A stretch of 64,000 nt of DNA from Nitratireductor sp. B36 (GCF_020833685.1 NZ_JACKZY010000005.1:223753-287752), one strand, 5' to 3'; shown: positions 25,261 through 34,557, numbered from the stretch's first letter. A program made the numbers and translations. The notes: generated by a model from the letters alone, not told the origin.

Positions 25261-25629
25261 CTCAATACCCCCCGCAGAAGGGTTGGTGAGCGCCATCTCA
25301 TTCGGCGCGATCCAGGCGCTGACTTATGGTTTCACCGCGACAGGCAGAATTGATAGTTGATGCGCCGATACGGGGAGCGGATACCGCCGTTCAGGGCAGG
25401 ATTTGCGGCGCTTATTTGAAAACGTCCGCTGTGATATCCCTATCTCGGCGCCGCAATCTGCGGCCGCATCCCTGGTGATCATTGTGTGCGAGCGCTGGTT
25501 CCGGCTCAAAGCCCAGATAACATCCCCGTGAGAACTTGATTCCAGACTTGAGCCTGCGGCATCGCGTATGTTGTGCGGACACGCGGGTATGATAAACTGG
25601 CATATAATATACCAGTTTTGGAGAGTTCC
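25261..25629. other. Intergenic region upstream of the haemoglobin gene
   Basis: About 370 bases without a recognisable gene. It contains the long inverted repeat at 25594-25618, described separately; otherwise I see nothing in it. Confidence 0.5.
25594..25618. promoter_or_regulatory. 25-bp inverted repeat before the trHb-nsrR operon (NsrR/Rrf2-type site candidate)
   Basis: AAACTGGCATAT (25594-25605), one central base, ATATACCAGTTT (25607-25618): a 12-bp dyad with a single C/T mismatch, ending 11 bp before the haemoglobin ATG. Long AT-rich dyads of this size fit Rrf2-family dimers such as NsrR, and an NsrR-like gene is the second gene of the operon. Confidence 0.65.
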
Positions 25630-26091
25630 ATGAGCGGCACCTTCATCGCCCGGCCAAAACCTCAACCAGAGAAAGCTCTTGAGGACCCTGCCGTAGACAG
25701 GGAGTTCATCGGGCGGCTGGTGCGAACGTTCTATACGCGTGTTCGAAGCGACGCGCGGCTGGGGCCCATTTTTGCCGGCGAAATCAAGGATGACTGGGAG
25801 CCCCATCTGGAGAAGATGACCGATTTCTGGTGCGCCGTTATCCTCAAGGACGGAAGCTATCACGGCAGGCCGGTGCCGGCGCATCTCAAACTGAAAACGG
25901 TTGTGGAAGCCGACTTCGATATCTGGCTGGGGCTGTTTCGTGAAACCGTTGAGGAGCTTTGCCCGCCGGCGGTTGCAGCGACGTTCTTGGAACGGGCAGA
26001 GCGCATAGCCAAAAGCCTGAAGCTTGCCATGTTCTTTCGCCTGCCTGCTGCGCTTGGGACTGATGCGGCCCGCGCCCGGTCGCGGGAGTGA
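25630..26091 (+). CDS. Group III truncated haemoglobin
   Basis: A 153-residue globin of the truncated type III group: FIGRLVRTFYTRVRSDARLGPIFAGEI, DDWEPHLEKMTDFWCAVILKDGSYHGRP (Phe/Trp pocket residues) and HLKLKTVVEADFDIWLGLFRETVEELCPP. It has the C-terminal LERAERIAKSLKLAMF helix. I chose the start MSGTFIARP at 25630; a 19-residue extension overlaps the inverted repeat. Group III trHbs are linked to oxygen or NO chemistry. It is co-transcribed with an NsrR-like gene 5 bp downstream, so NO detoxification is the likely role. Confidence 0.9.
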   Translation: MSGTFIARPKPQPEKALEDPAVDREFIGRLVRTFYTRVRSDARLGPIFAGEIKDDWEPHLEKMTDFWCAVILKDGSYHGRPVPAHLKLKTVVEADFDIWLGLFRETVEELCPPAVAATFLERAERIAKSLKLAMFFRLPAALGTDAARARSRE

Positions 26092-26095
26092 CGCG

Positions 26096-26560
26096 ATGCG
26101 CATGACACTCCACACCGACTATGCGCTGCGAATGCTGATCTTTCTGGCAGTGCGGCCTGAGGCACCCTGCACCGTGAGTGATGTGGCCGAAGCCTATGGG
26201 CTTTCGCACAATCATCTGCTGAAGGTCGCCCGCAGGCTCGCACAACTTGGCGCGGTCACGACACTGCGCGGACGCGCAGGGGGGATCATGCTGGCGGAGG
26301 TACCCGAAAACATCGAGCTAGGGGGCATTGTTCGCGGCATGGAGGAAAGCCTCGCCCTTGTCGAGTGCATGGGCGCAGGAGAAAGCGCCTGCGTGCTGAC
26401 GCCGGCCTGCCGGCTCAAAGGCATCGTCGCCGAGGCGCTGGATGCCTATCTCGCCGTGTTCGATCGCTACACACTGGCTGATCTTGTGACCAATCGGCAA
26501 TCCCTTGCGGGCTTGCTCGGTGTCGAGATGGAAGCCTCTGATGCCGTGGCATCAGCTTGA
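26096..26560 (+). CDS. nsrR: Rrf2-family iron-sulfur regulator, NsrR-like
   Basis: A 154-residue Rrf2 regulator. The N-terminal winged HTH is MRMTLHTDYALRMLIFLAV with VSDVAEAYGLSHNHLLKVARRL, the typical NsrR opening. Three cysteines for a Fe-S cluster are seen in ECMGAGESACVLTPACRLKG, spaced C-x7-C-x5-C, the spacing also known in the relative RirA. NsrR loses repression when NO attacks the cluster. I chose the start at 26096, 5 bp after the haemoglobin stop. It likely represses its own operon at the dyad 25594-25618. Confidence 0.88.
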   Translation: MRMTLHTDYALRMLIFLAVRPEAPCTVSDVAEAYGLSHNHLLKVARRLAQLGAVTTLRGRAGGIMLAEVPENIELGGIVRGMEESLALVECMGAGESACVLTPACRLKGIVAEALDAYLAVFDRYTLADLVTNRQSLAGLLGVEMEASDAVASA

Positions 26561-26582
26561 GAACGGCGCCCCTTGCCCTGTT

Positions 26583-28061
26583 CTATCCCGCCCGCTCGTC
26601 AAACGCATCCTCATCGATAGGCCAGATCGAACGCCCGAGCTTTTTGTAGCCGGCGGTTTTTGGGTTGTTCGGGTAGCAGCCCTCCACGACTGCATAGATG
26701 ATTTCCTCGGCAATGGGAGCAAAGCCCGCGTGGAAATGGTTGGTCGACTTGATCAGCAGCAACTGCTTTTCGAGCGGATCGACGCCGAGATTGGAAAAAA
26801 TGTCGGGCTCGAAGGTCTGGGTGCGGTTGGTGTTGAGCACGATGTCGATCTCGGTGCCGACAAGCCGCACCACCGCGGCGGGGCCGAGCGTGACACGGCT
26901 GGTACCGAATGTCTGCCAGCCTTCCTCAGCCAGCTTGCGGATCTCGAATGACCCGTCGAACGGCGTGCCGCTGGCGGCGTTCGCCTTTCCGCCAATGCGC
27001 ATATCGAGAATGGTGCCCTCGCCCGCACCATGCGCGAAGCCGACGGCCTGCGGATCCCATATGGTGGCAACGCCGGCGCGGGTGATGCCGCTTTTGGCGA
27101 GAATATGCAGAAGGGCGGTGTTGTCTCCCGCCGTGCCGCCGCCGGGATTGTCCCACATGTCGGCGATGACGACCGGCTTGCCGCCGATGCCCCCGGCCTT
27201 TGCCCGGGCGATGGCATCGGCGGCAGAAAGGCTTTCCATAGCGGTCTTGCCGCGCATGGCGCGCACCTCCTGCCCCAGCTTTTCGGCCAGCGCTGAGCCA
27301 TTCTCCGGTTCATTGTCGGTGATGACCATGACCTGCGTGCCCATTTCCGGCACGTCTCCGGCCATGAAGCCGTGGATGAGCGAGACGGAGAGAACCCCTT
27401 CCCTGCCCTGTAGCGCCTTTATGCGGTCCACGAAAGAGCGCATGGGATCTCGGCTCGTCGGGAAGACGTCGATCATGCGGCAGTCGAAGGTGGAGATGAC
27501 CGGGCGGATTTCGCCGCGCGTGGCGCGCAGCGCCAGATCCACCACATGCTCGGCGCGCTCCAGAAAATCCGTGTGGGGGAATTCCAGGAAAGACGCCAGA
27601 ATGTCGGCCGCCGCAACGCGCTTCGCCGTCAGATGGCTGTGCGGATCGAGCTCGGCGGCGACGATCACGTCCGGGCCGACGATCTCGCGCACACGGGCGA
27701 GAAGATCGCCCTCGCAATCGTCGAGCCCGCGCGCAACCATCGCGCCGTGCAGGCCGAGCACCACGCAATCCACCGGCATGGCCGCGCGAAGCTGATCCAG
27801 AATCTCGTCGCGCAGCGCCTCATAGACATCGAGCCGCACATAGCCACCCGGCTCAGCCCACGTGGCAGTGCCCTCGATCAGGGTGAACCCTTCCTCCCGC
27901 GCCCGCCGCCGCAACACGGGGATGGGCGCCGAGCAGAGCGTTGGAGTCTCGGGATGCTTCCCCGGCCCCGCATAAAACGCCATCTCAAAATCACGCCGAT
28001 CCGTGGGGATCGGTGAGAAGGTGTTGGTTTCGGTGGCGAAGGAGGCGGTGAAGACACGCAT
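26583..28061 (-). CDS. M81-family metallopeptidase (MlrC-like)
   Basis: A 492-residue protein of the MlrC family (the microcystin-degradation metallopeptidase group, M81). Characteristic parts: MRVFTASFATETNTFSPIPT, VLGLHGAMVARGLDDCEGDLL, AELDPHSHLTAKRVAAAD (metal ligands), HGFMAGDVPEMGTQVMVIT, ADMWDNPGGGTAGDNTALL, and the C-terminal LLIKSTNHFHAGFAPIA. The ordinary members act on small amide or peptide substrates, and most are uncharacterised. It is the last gene of the binding protein-permease-permease-RidA-MlrC operon, so it probably cleaves the imported compound. Confidence 0.92.
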   Translation of the reverse strand: MRVFTASFATETNTFSPIPTDRRDFEMAFYAGPGKHPETPTLCSAPIPVLRRRAREEGFTLIEGTATWAEPGGYVRLDVYEALRDEILDQLRAAMPVDCVVLGLHGAMVARGLDDCEGDLLARVREIVGPDVIVAAELDPHSHLTAKRVAAADILASFLEFPHTDFLERAEHVVDLALRATRGEIRPVISTFDCRMIDVFPTSRDPMRSFVDRIKALQGREGVLSVSLIHGFMAGDVPEMGTQVMVITDNEPENGSALAEKLGQEVRAMRGKTAMESLSAADAIARAKAGGIGGKPVVIADMWDNPGGGTAGDNTALLHILAKSGITRAGVATIWDPQAVGFAHGAGEGTILDMRIGGKANAASGTPFDGSFEIRKLAEEGWQTFGTSRVTLGPAAVVRLVGTEIDIVLNTNRTQTFEPDIFSNLGVDPLEKQLLLIKSTNHFHAGFAPIAEEIIYAVVEGCYPNNPKTAGYKKLGRSIWPIDEDAFDERAG

Positions 28062-28085
28062 GCGTTGATGTCCCGGCTTTGTGGA

Positions 28086-28451
28086 TCAGAGCGGCTTGTA
28101 GGCGACGGCCTCGACCTCGATCTTGATGTCGAGCATCAGCCGCGATTCAACCGTGGTGCGCGCGGGCGGGTCTTTCGGGAAATATTTGCCATAGACCGCA
28201 TTGAACGGACCGAAATCGCGGGCGTCTTCCACCCAGACGGTTGTCTTGACCACATCCTCCAGCGTGCAGCCGGCGAGCGCCAATGCCGCCTTGACGTTTT
28301 CCATCACCTGCACGGTCTGCTCGGTGATGCCACCCTTGACGACAACGCCATCGACGCCCACCGGAACCTGACCGGAGATGTAGACGAAATCGCCGGCGCG
28401 CACGGCGGGGGAAAGCGGCACATGGGAGGTGCCGAAGCACTGTTTGGACAT
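28086..28451 (-). CDS. ridA: RidA family enamine/imine deaminase
   Basis: A 121-residue Rid protein, which hydrolyses reactive enamine/imine intermediates such as 2-aminoacrylate to the keto acid and ammonia. Visible blocks: GDFVYISGQVPV, ENVKAALALAGCTLEDVVKTTVWV, and PARTTV with the key Arg (residue 98, the R105 equivalent of enteric RidA). That Arg supports true imine-deaminase activity. It lies between the second permease gene and mlrC. The divergent operon encodes a D-serine-dehydratase-like PLP enzyme that would make just such an enamine. Confidence 0.93.
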   Translation of the reverse strand: MSKQCFGTSHVPLSPAVRAGDFVYISGQVPVGVDGVVVKGGITEQTVQVMENVKAALALAGCTLEDVVKTTVWVEDARDFGPFNAVYGKYFPKDPPARTTVESRLMLDIKIEVEAVAYKPL

Positions 28452-28476
28452 TGATAAACTCCGTTTTCGGGTTGCT

Positions 28477-29301
28477 CTATTTCACCGCGCCGATGGCCAA
28501 ACCACGCACGAGATAGCGCTGTAGCCAGGCAAAGATGACGGCGACGGGGATCGTGGCGACAAAGGTGGCCGCCATGACATGGTGCCACTCGACCGTATAG
28601 CGGCCGGCGACAAGAGAGAAAATCTGGATCGGCAGCGTGTAGCTTTCCTGACGCCGCAGCATGGTGAGCGCAATGACGAATTCGTTCCACGCATTGATGA
28701 AGGAGAAGATGGCGGTCACCGTCATCGCAGGAAGGGCGAGCGGCAGGAACACCATCACCAGCGCCTTGGCCGGGCTCGCGCCCTCGATCCACGCGGCTTC
28801 CTCAAGATCTTTCGGGATGGTCGAGAAATAGCTCTGCAGCATCCACACGGTGAACGCGACATTGAACGCGCCATAGACGAAGACGATGGAATTGACGTTG
28901 TCGAGCAAGCCGAGCCACACCACCAGCCGGAACAGGCCGATCACCAGAACGATGGGCGACAGCATCTGCGTGACCAGAAGGAACTGGCGGAAAAAGCCCT
29001 GCCCCCTGAAGCGGAAACGGCTCATGGCGTAAGCCGCTGGAATGGAGACCGCGAGCGCCAGAACGGTGGACAGCACCGAGACATAGATCGAATTCCACAG
29101 CGCGGTGCCGAAATTGGTGACGGCCCACATGTCGATGAAATTGCGCCATGCCGCCTCACGCGGCCACCAGGTGGGCGACAGCACCTCGTTGGCCGGCTTG
29201 ATGGCGGTGATGAACATCACGGCAAACGGAAACAGGATCAGCACGATGAGCGGTGACAGCAGCGCCCAGTAGAGGAGCGATTTCTTCAGCTTGGGGTTCA
29301 T
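28477..29301 (-). CDS. ABC permease, MalG type
   Basis: A 274-residue CUT1 permease: EAA loop [25 protein letters not shown] (note Trp in place of the usual Arg/Lys after EAA), six membrane segments, terminal [12 protein letters not shown]. It overlaps the upstream permease gene by 4 nt (ATGA). Confidence 0.93.
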   Translation of the reverse strand: MNPKLKKSLLYWALLSPLIVLILFPFAVMFITAIKPANEVLSPTWWPREAAWRNFIDMWAVTNFGTALWNSIYVSVLSTVLALAVSIPAAYAMSRFRFRGQGFFRQFLLVTQMLSPIVLVIGLFRLVVWLGLLDNVNSIVFVYGAFNVAFTVWMLQSYFSTIPKDLEEAAWIEGASPAKALVMVFLPLALPAMTVTAIFSFINAWNEFVIALTMLRRQESYTLPIQIFSLVAGRYTVEWHHVMAATFVATIPVAVIFAWLQRYLVRGLAIGAVK

Positions 29302-30173
29302 GTCCGCTCCCTGCGCATGGCCAGCGCAACATAGAGGATGGTGAAGGCCAGAAGCAGCGCGAACATCATCACCGACAGGGCGGACGCCTCTCCCAGTTTG
29401 CCGAAGCGGAAACCGAGCTTGTAGAGATAGGTGACGAGGATGTCGGTGGAATTGGCCGGCCCGCCCTGCGTGGTGGCCCAGATGATCGGGAACGAATTGA
29501 ACACATAGATCATGTTGAGCACGATCGAGATGTTCAAAAACGGTTTCATCAGCGGCAAGGTGATCTCGCGAAAGGTCTGCCAGCGCGATGCACCTTCAAG
29601 CTTGGCAGCCTCGTAGAGATCGTCGGGAATGGATGAGAGGCCGCCAAGAAAGATGGTCGTCGTGAACGGGATCGTGACCAGAATGCCGATCATGATCTGC
29701 ACCGGGAAGGCGGTGGAGGCGCGGGCAAGCCACTGGATGTTCTGATCGATCAGACCGATGTTCTGCAGGCCCGAATTGAGCATGCCGCTCTCGCCATTCA
29801 GCGCCCAGCGCCAGACGATGGCGGTCATGGTGAGCGACACAGCCCAGGGCAGCATGATGATGACGCGTGCAAGCGAGCGGCCATAAAAATCCTCGTTGAG
29901 GATCATGGCGACGGGCACGGAGATGATGAGCGTGCCAACGACGATACCGCCGGTCCAGATGAAGGTGCGCCACAGCGCGCCCAGAAAATCCGGATCGGTG
30001 AAGACGGCGACATAGTTTTCGACGCCGTTGAGCCCGCGCAACTGGCCGAAGCGGTTGACGTCGTTGAGTGAAATCGTGCCGAGCTGGTAAAGCGGCCACA
30101 GGATGATGAACGCGGCGAGAAGAAACCCCGGCAGGATCAACAGATAGGGATTTGTCAGGGGCGAGCGGATCAT
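29298..30173 (-). CDS. ABC permease, MalF type
   Basis: A 291-residue CUT1 permease with six predicted helices. EAA loop is [24 protein letters not shown]-terminus [20 protein letters not shown] and [12 protein letters not shown] are typical. It follows the binding-protein gene after an 84-bp gap with a stem-loop. Confidence 0.93.
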   Translation of the reverse strand: MIRSPLTNPYLLILPGFLLAAFIILWPLYQLGTISLNDVNRFGQLRGLNGVENYVAVFTDPDFLGALWRTFIWTGGIVVGTLIISVPVAMILNEDFYGRSLARVIIMLPWAVSLTMTAIVWRWALNGESGMLNSGLQNIGLIDQNIQWLARASTAFPVQIMIGILVTIPFTTTIFLGGLSSIPDDLYEAAKLEGASRWQTFREITLPLMKPFLNISIVLNMIYVFNSFPIIWATTQGGPANSTDILVTYLYKLGFRFGKLGEASALSVMMFALLLAFTILYVALAMRRERT

Positions 30174-30213
30174 GGCGCCGTCAGTTTTCGCAGGATTTCA
30201 AGCGGACAGAAGC

Positions 30214-30241
30214 GGCATGCGCGACCACAACCGCGCATGCC
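30214..30241. terminator. Perfect 10-bp stem-loop between binding-protein and permease genes
   Basis: GGCATGCGCG (30214-30223), 8-nt loop, CGCGCATGCC (30232-30241). In the minus-strand transcript it lies just after the binding-protein stop and is not followed by a U-tract. Same position as the stems at 12769 and 38976. Confidence 0.8.
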
Positions 30242-30257
30242 ATTTTCAATGGATCTG

Positions 30258-31490
30258 CTATTGCCCGAGGATGCCGTTGATCTCTTCAGCGGCAGCGTCG
30301 AGCGTGGCCTTGGGTTCGCCATTGCCGAGATAGATGGTCTGAACCGCATCCGACGTGGTGGCGGCGATCTCCTCCCAGCCGGCGATGACGGGCGCGAAGC
30401 GGGCGTCCGGCAGAAGCGCCGTGAACGCCTTCAGATCCGCATTGTCAGCAAAGGCGGGCTGCGCCGCGACCTCCGGATTAACCGGCAGGAAGCCCTCGCC
30501 CGAGGTGAACTTTGCGCGCCACTCGGTGGTGAAGAGCTGATCGAGGAATTTCCAGGCCAGATCCTTGTTCTGGGAATTTTCGAACATGATGATGGAATCG
30601 GTCACGCCATAGGTGCCGCGCTCTCCATCCGGTCCCGCCGGAATGGCGGCAACGCCATATTCGAGATCCGGCGCCTCCTCCTTGATCTGGTTTGAAAGGA
30701 ACGGCGCGGTGATCATCATGCCGACCTTGCCCTGCTTGAACAGGTTCTGCACATCCTCGCGGTTATAGGAGGTAACGCCGGGCTGTGTCGCGCCGGAATC
30801 GATCAGCGATTTGTACATCTCGGCCGCCTTGTAGCCGGCATCCGTGTCGAGGCCGGATGTGCCGTCTTCCTCGACAAGCTGGCCGCCATAAGCCCAGAAG
30901 GCGTAGTAGAAATAGACGTCGGTCTCGATCTCCTTGCCCTGAAGGCCGAAGCCGGCAATGTCGTCACCCAGCGCACCGATCTTCTTGGCCGCTTCTGCAA
31001 GCTCGTCCCAGGTGTCGGGAACCTCGGCGATGCCGGCCTGCTCGAACAGGGCCTTGTTGTAATACATGGCGCGGGCCGATGCGGCGATGGGCAGACCATA
31101 GGTCTTTTCCTGCATCACGGAGGGCTCAAGAAAGACCGGGAAGAACCGGTCCTTGAAATCCTGCGTCATGTAATCGTCCAGCGGCGCGGCAATGCCCTGC
31201 TCGACAAAGTCGATCAGCCAGCGCGTGCCTATGATCGACAGATCGGCATTGGCGCCGCCGGAAATGTCGGTGGTCAGCTTCTGCAGAAGCACATCCCACG
31301 GCACCACCTCGATCTGGATATCGGAGCCGGGATTGGCCTCCTCGAACGCCTTGGCGGCCTCTTCGAAATAGGGGCCGGTCTTGGAGCTGTATTCAGCCAC
31401 GGTGACGCGCACGGTCTCGGCCTGCGCCCACCCAGCCATGGATAGAAGCGCGACACCGGCGACGGTGGCTTTCAATGCGGTGCTGTTCAT
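30258..31490 (-). CDS. ABC binding protein (CUT1 type) of the split transporter
   Basis: A 410-residue periplasmic receptor. The start MNSTALKATVAGVALLSMAGWAQA at 31490 gives a clean signal peptide with cleavage after AQA and has GGGAG upstream; a longer in-frame form from a TTG at 31631 is rejected. Family blocks: GPYFEEAAKAFEEANPGSDIQ, VVPWDVLLQKLTTDISGG, LPIAASARAMYYNKALFEQAG, and EWRAKFTSGEGFLPVNPEV. Although this family mainly binds oligosaccharides or polyols, the operon's enzymes (MlrC, RidA) suggest an amino-group-containing ligand. It heads the minus-strand operon. Confidence 0.93.
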   Translation of the reverse strand: MNSTALKATVAGVALLSMAGWAQAETVRVTVAEYSSKTGPYFEEAAKAFEEANPGSDIQIEVVPWDVLLQKLTTDISGGANADLSIIGTRWLIDFVEQGIAAPLDDYMTQDFKDRFFPVFLEPSVMQEKTYGLPIAASARAMYYNKALFEQAGIAEVPDTWDELAEAAKKIGALGDDIAGFGLQGKEIETDVYFYYAFWAYGGQLVEEDGTSGLDTDAGYKAAEMYKSLIDSGATQPGVTSYNREDVQNLFKQGKVGMMITAPFLSNQIKEEAPDLEYGVAAIPAGPDGERGTYGVTDSIIMFENSQNKDLAWKFLDQLFTTEWRAKFTSGEGFLPVNPEVAAQPAFADNADLKAFTALLPDARFAPVIAGWEEIAATTSDAVQTIYLGNGEPKATLDAAAEEINGILGQ

Positions 31491-31598
31491 TGGTAACTCC
31501 CTGTTCCTCTCTCGGGTTTCTGATGCATGCCCGGCAAAGGGCATTTGCGCCTGCACTGTTTCTTGGGATCGCCGCCCGGCGCGGATGGCGATCTTTTG

Positions 31599-31613
31599 TG
31601 TAATTTTTTTACA
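31599..31613. promoter_or_regulatory. Candidate RpiR/HexR-type operator
   Basis: TGTAATTTTTTTACA: TGTAA and TTACA arms around five T. It resembles the published HexR site form TGTARTWWWAYTACA with one mismatch, and HexR is an RpiR-family protein. An RpiR-family gene is in the divergent operon at 33646. Confidence 0.55.
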
Positions 31614-31688
31614 GAAAATAGAAATACGCAAGTGAAATCACACATTCATGTTGCTAAATTACGATTTATCGGCAAATCTTTGCTGACA

Positions 31689-31702
31689 GTCCCAATGGGG
31701 AC
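31689..31702. repeat. GTCCC-AATG-GGGAC dyad in the divergent promoter region
   Basis: 5-bp perfect inverted repeat with a 4-bp centre, 105 bp before the SDR gene. It may be a second regulatory site or part of a leader hairpin. Confidence 0.35.
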
Positions 31703-31806
31703 GGTGTCACACAGCCCGGAACAGACCCGAAAAAAGACAGTAAAACTGCTGGTAACCGGGGAGACTTCTGAAAACCGGACGACATGAGGGGAAGAACGGG
31801 AGCGCA

Positions 31807-32565
31807 ATGATCGATCTGAAGGATCACAGGATCGTGGTAACGGGTGCGGCCGGGGGCATCGGCCGGGCCATGGTGGACGTCCTTTCGGGGTTTGGCGCGT
31901 TTGTGGTCGCCTGCGACCTGGAGGAGGCCGACCTGTCGTTTGACGGGGTTGGGGAAGCACAGCGCTTTGACCTTTTGGACGATGGTGCGGTTGAAGCGGC
32001 GGCAAGGCGCATCTGCGACGGGGGCGTTCCGGATGCCGTGATCTCAAACGCCGGCTGGACGCGCGCCGAAACTCTGGATGATGTGACGCCCAAGGCGCTC
32101 TCTCACGAGTTGGACCTGAACCTGCGCAGCGCGGCGCGGCTTTCACAGGCTTTCCTGCCTGCCATGCGCGCAGGCCGAAAGGAGGCGGCCTTCGTCTTCA
32201 TTTCCTCGATCAACGCGCTTTCGCATTATGGCAACCCCGCCTATGCGGCGGCCAAGGCAGGGCTGATCGCCTGGATGCGCGCCATCGCCACGGAGGAAGG
32301 CCGGCATGGCATACGCGCCAACGCGATCACGCCAGGTTCAGTGCGCACCATGGCATGGGACCACCGCATCGAGCGCGATCCGGGCATCTTGGCAAAGGTG
32401 CGGCAGCTCTATCCGCTGGGGCGCATGGTCGAGCCCGCCGAAGTGGCGCGTGCCGCCGCCTTTCTCGCCTCACCGCTTGCAAGCGGCATCACCGGCACGG
32501 TGCTTCCCGTGGATGCCGGGATTTCTGCCGGCAACCTGCCCTTTCTCGAACAGATAGCCGGCTGA
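31807..32565 (+). CDS. Short-chain dehydrogenase/reductase (SDR)
   Basis: A 252-residue classical SDR: TGAAGGIG cofactor loop (about residues 12-19), an acidic DLEEADL after strand 2 suggesting NAD preference, SNAGWTRAETLDD, FVFISSINALSHYGNPAYAAAKAGL (catalytic Ser, Tyr-x3-Lys), and ANAITPGSVRT. Soluble, normal length. It is the first gene of the plus-strand half of the split locus, so it probably oxidises or reduces a hydroxyl of the imported compound. The next gene follows after 10 bp. Confidence 0.92.
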   Translation: MIDLKDHRIVVTGAAGGIGRAMVDVLSGFGAFVVACDLEEADLSFDGVGEAQRFDLLDDGAVEAAARRICDGGVPDAVISNAGWTRAETLDDVTPKALSHELDLNLRSAARLSQAFLPAMRAGRKEAAFVFISSINALSHYGNPAYAAAKAGLIAWMRAIATEEGRHGIRANAITPGSVRTMAWDHRIERDPGILAKVRQLYPLGRMVEPAEVARAAAFLASPLASGITGTVLPVDAGISAGNLPFLEQIAG

Positions 32566-32575
32566 GGAGCGCTTC

Positions 32576-33643
32576 ATGGCAGAACTGCAATTGAAGGACA
32601 TTTCCAAGCGCTACGGTTCGCTGACCGTGATCGAGAAACTCTCGCTGGCGATCGACGATGGCGAGTTCGTGGTCCTGGTCGGGCCATCCGGATGCGGAAA
32701 ATCCACATTGTTGCGCATGATCGCTGGGCTGGAGCCGATCAGCGGCGGGGACCTTTTCATCGGTGGCGCGCGCGCCAATGACATTCCTCCCCAGAAGCGC
32801 GACACCTCCATGGTGTTTCAGTCCTATGCGCTCTTTCCGCATATGAGCGTTCGGGAAAACATCAGCTTCGGACCGCGCGTGCGCGGCGAGCCGAAGGACG
32901 AGACCGAACAGCGCATCGAGAAAGCGGCCGAAATACTCAATCTTGGCGCCTATCTCGACCGCAAGCCGGGCCAGCTCTCCGGCGGCCAGCGCCAGCGTGT
33001 CGCCATGGGCCGGGCCATCGTGCGCGATCCGAAAGTGTTTCTCTTTGACGAGCCGTTGTCGAACCTCGACGCGAAGCTCCGCATTCAGATGCGCACCGAG
33101 ATAAAGGCGCTGCACCAGAAGCTTGGCACGACCATCGTCTATGTGACGCATGACCAGATCGAGGCCATGACCATGGCCGACCGGATCGTGGTCATGAATG
33201 GCGGCGATATCGAGCAGGTGGGCACACCGCTGGAGCTCTACGACCGCCCCGCCAACACATTTGTTGCCGGTTTCATCGGCTCGCCGGCGATGAGCTTTTT
33301 GCAAGCGGAAACAGGTGTGGTGGGCGCGACACCCGTGGCGGTGCTTCAGGATGGGACGAGCCTCCCCGTTGCGCAGGGCTTCGGCCATGAAACCGTGACC
33401 GTTGGCATTCGCCCCGAATCCTATCAAAGGGACCCGCAAGGGCCGCTGAAACTTCAGGTCGAGGTGGTGGAGCCGACCGGTCCGGAGATCCATGTGTTCG
33501 GCACGATTGCCGGAGAGGATGTGCGTGTCGTGCTGCGCGACAGGGAATTGCCGAAACCGGGCGAGACGCTTGCGCTTTCCGTGCCGGTCGAGCATGTGCA
33601 CATCTTCGACCGCGAAGGCGGACAAAGGCTGGAGCCACACTGA
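32576..33643 (+). CDS. ABC sugar-transporter ATPase (UgpC type) for the split transporter
   Basis: A 355-residue CUT1 ATPase with Walker [11 protein letters not shown]-loop MVFQSYALFPHMS, signature [14 protein letters not shown], Walker [15 protein letters not shown]-loop VYVTHDQIEAMT and a TOBE-type C-terminus. The minus-strand operon has a binding protein and two permeases but no ATPase, so this gene completes that importer across the divergent promoter. It precedes the RpiR gene by 2 bp. Confidence 0.94.
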   Translation: MAELQLKDISKRYGSLTVIEKLSLAIDDGEFVVLVGPSGCGKSTLLRMIAGLEPISGGDLFIGGARANDIPPQKRDTSMVFQSYALFPHMSVRENISFGPRVRGEPKDETEQRIEKAAEILNLGAYLDRKPGQLSGGQRQRVAMGRAIVRDPKVFLFDEPLSNLDAKLRIQMRTEIKALHQKLGTTIVYVTHDQIEAMTMADRIVVMNGGDIEQVGTPLELYDRPANTFVAGFIGSPAMSFLQAETGVVGATPVAVLQDGTSLPVAQGFGHETVTVGIRPESYQRDPQGPLKLQVEVVEPTGPEIHVFGTIAGEDVRVVLRDRELPKPGETLALSVPVEHVHIFDREGGQRLEPH

Positions 33644-33645
33644 TC

Positions 33646-34557
33646 ATGGACGAACGCGTGCCCGACGACAGCGAACGCACGGTCGATATCATCGCCCGGT
33701 TGCAGGATCGCCTTGAGCGCGGGCGCGGCGCGGAAATCCGCCTGGTGGAGAGCATTCTGGCCGATCCGCAATTTGCCGCCCACGCGCCGATCGCGCAGAT
33801 CGCCGAGCGCGCAGGCGTGAGCGAGCCGACCATCACGCGGCTGGCACGGGCGCTGGGGTTTCCCGGCACGCGGGAGATGCGGTTTCATCTGGCGCAGGCG
33901 CTCGCCATTGGTGGCGCCTATCTGCGGGAGCCGAGCGCACCGGTGGAGGAACTGCCGCTCTCCGGTCAGGTGGTGGCCAAGGTTGCCTCGGGCGCCCATG
34001 CAGCCCTTGATCTCATGACGATGGCGCTTGCAGACATCGATCTCGAGCCCATGGCCAGGCAGATCAGCCGGGCAAGCCAGATCCTTGTCTATGGCACGGG
34101 CGGCAGCTCTTCCTTTGCGGCGGTGGAACTGCAGAACCGGCTCTTCCGCCTCGGGCTGCACGTGACCGCGCACACGGACCCGCAGCTCCAGCGCATGAGC
34201 GCTTCCGTGCTGGAGCCCAAGGCTGTGGTGATCGGCTTCTCCGTTTCCGGGCAGGCCGCCTCGGTGATGGATGCGGTGACGATCGCCCGGCAATATGGCG
34301 CGCGCGCCTTTGTGGTGACCACCCCAAACTCGCCGCTGGCCGCTGCCGGCGACGATATCCTGCCTCTCACCTTCAAGGAGGACGGCAATCTCTACAAGCC
34401 GTCTTCCATGCGCTACACGCTGCTCGCCGCGGTGGACATGATCGCCATGGCGACCGCACTCACGCTTGGCACGAAAGTGCTGGAGCCGCTCAGGCGGGTG
34501 CGCCACAGCCTGGCGAGCCAGAACATCAAGAACCCCAACCTTCCCATCGGAGACTGA
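33646..34557 (+). CDS. RpiR-family regulator (HTH + SIS)
   Basis: A 303-residue RpiR/MurR regulator. HTH_6 domain at about residues 15-85 (AEIRLVESILADPQFAAHAPIAQIAERAGVSEPTITRLARALGF) and SIS sugar-phosphate domain at about 130-265 (ILVYGTGGSSSFAAVELQNRLFRLG, AVVIGFSVSGQAASVMDAV). Length is normal. It probably controls both divergent operons through sites such as 31599-31613. Its effector would be a phosphorylated sugar or related metabolite. Confidence 0.92.
   Translation: MDERVPDDSERTVDIIARLQDRLERGRGAEIRLVESILADPQFAAHAPIAQIAERAGVSEPTITRLARALGFPGTREMRFHLAQALAIGGAYLREPSAPVEELPLSGQVVAKVASGAHAALDLMTMALADIDLEPMARQISRASQILVYGTGGSSSFAAVELQNRLFRLGLHVTAHTDPQLQRMSASVLEPKAVVIGFSVSGQAASVMDAVTIARQYGARAFVVTTPNSPLAAAGDDILPLTFKEDGNLYKPSSMRYTLLAAVDMIAMATALTLGTKVLEPLRRVRHSLASQNIKNPNLPIGD

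Larger units (their letters stand above)
31491..31806. other. Divergent promoter region of the split ABC locus
   Basis: About 316 bases between the two divergent operons, AT-richer than its surroundings. It holds the TGTAA-N5-TTACA palindrome at 31599-31613 and a GTCCC-AATG-GGGAC dyad at 31689-31702. No gene is evident. Confidence 0.6.

Noticed and set aside
32489..33640. 383-codon minus-strand frame opposite the ATPase at 32576
   Set aside because: Antisense shadow; similar His-rich shadows appear opposite every ATPase gene in the window.
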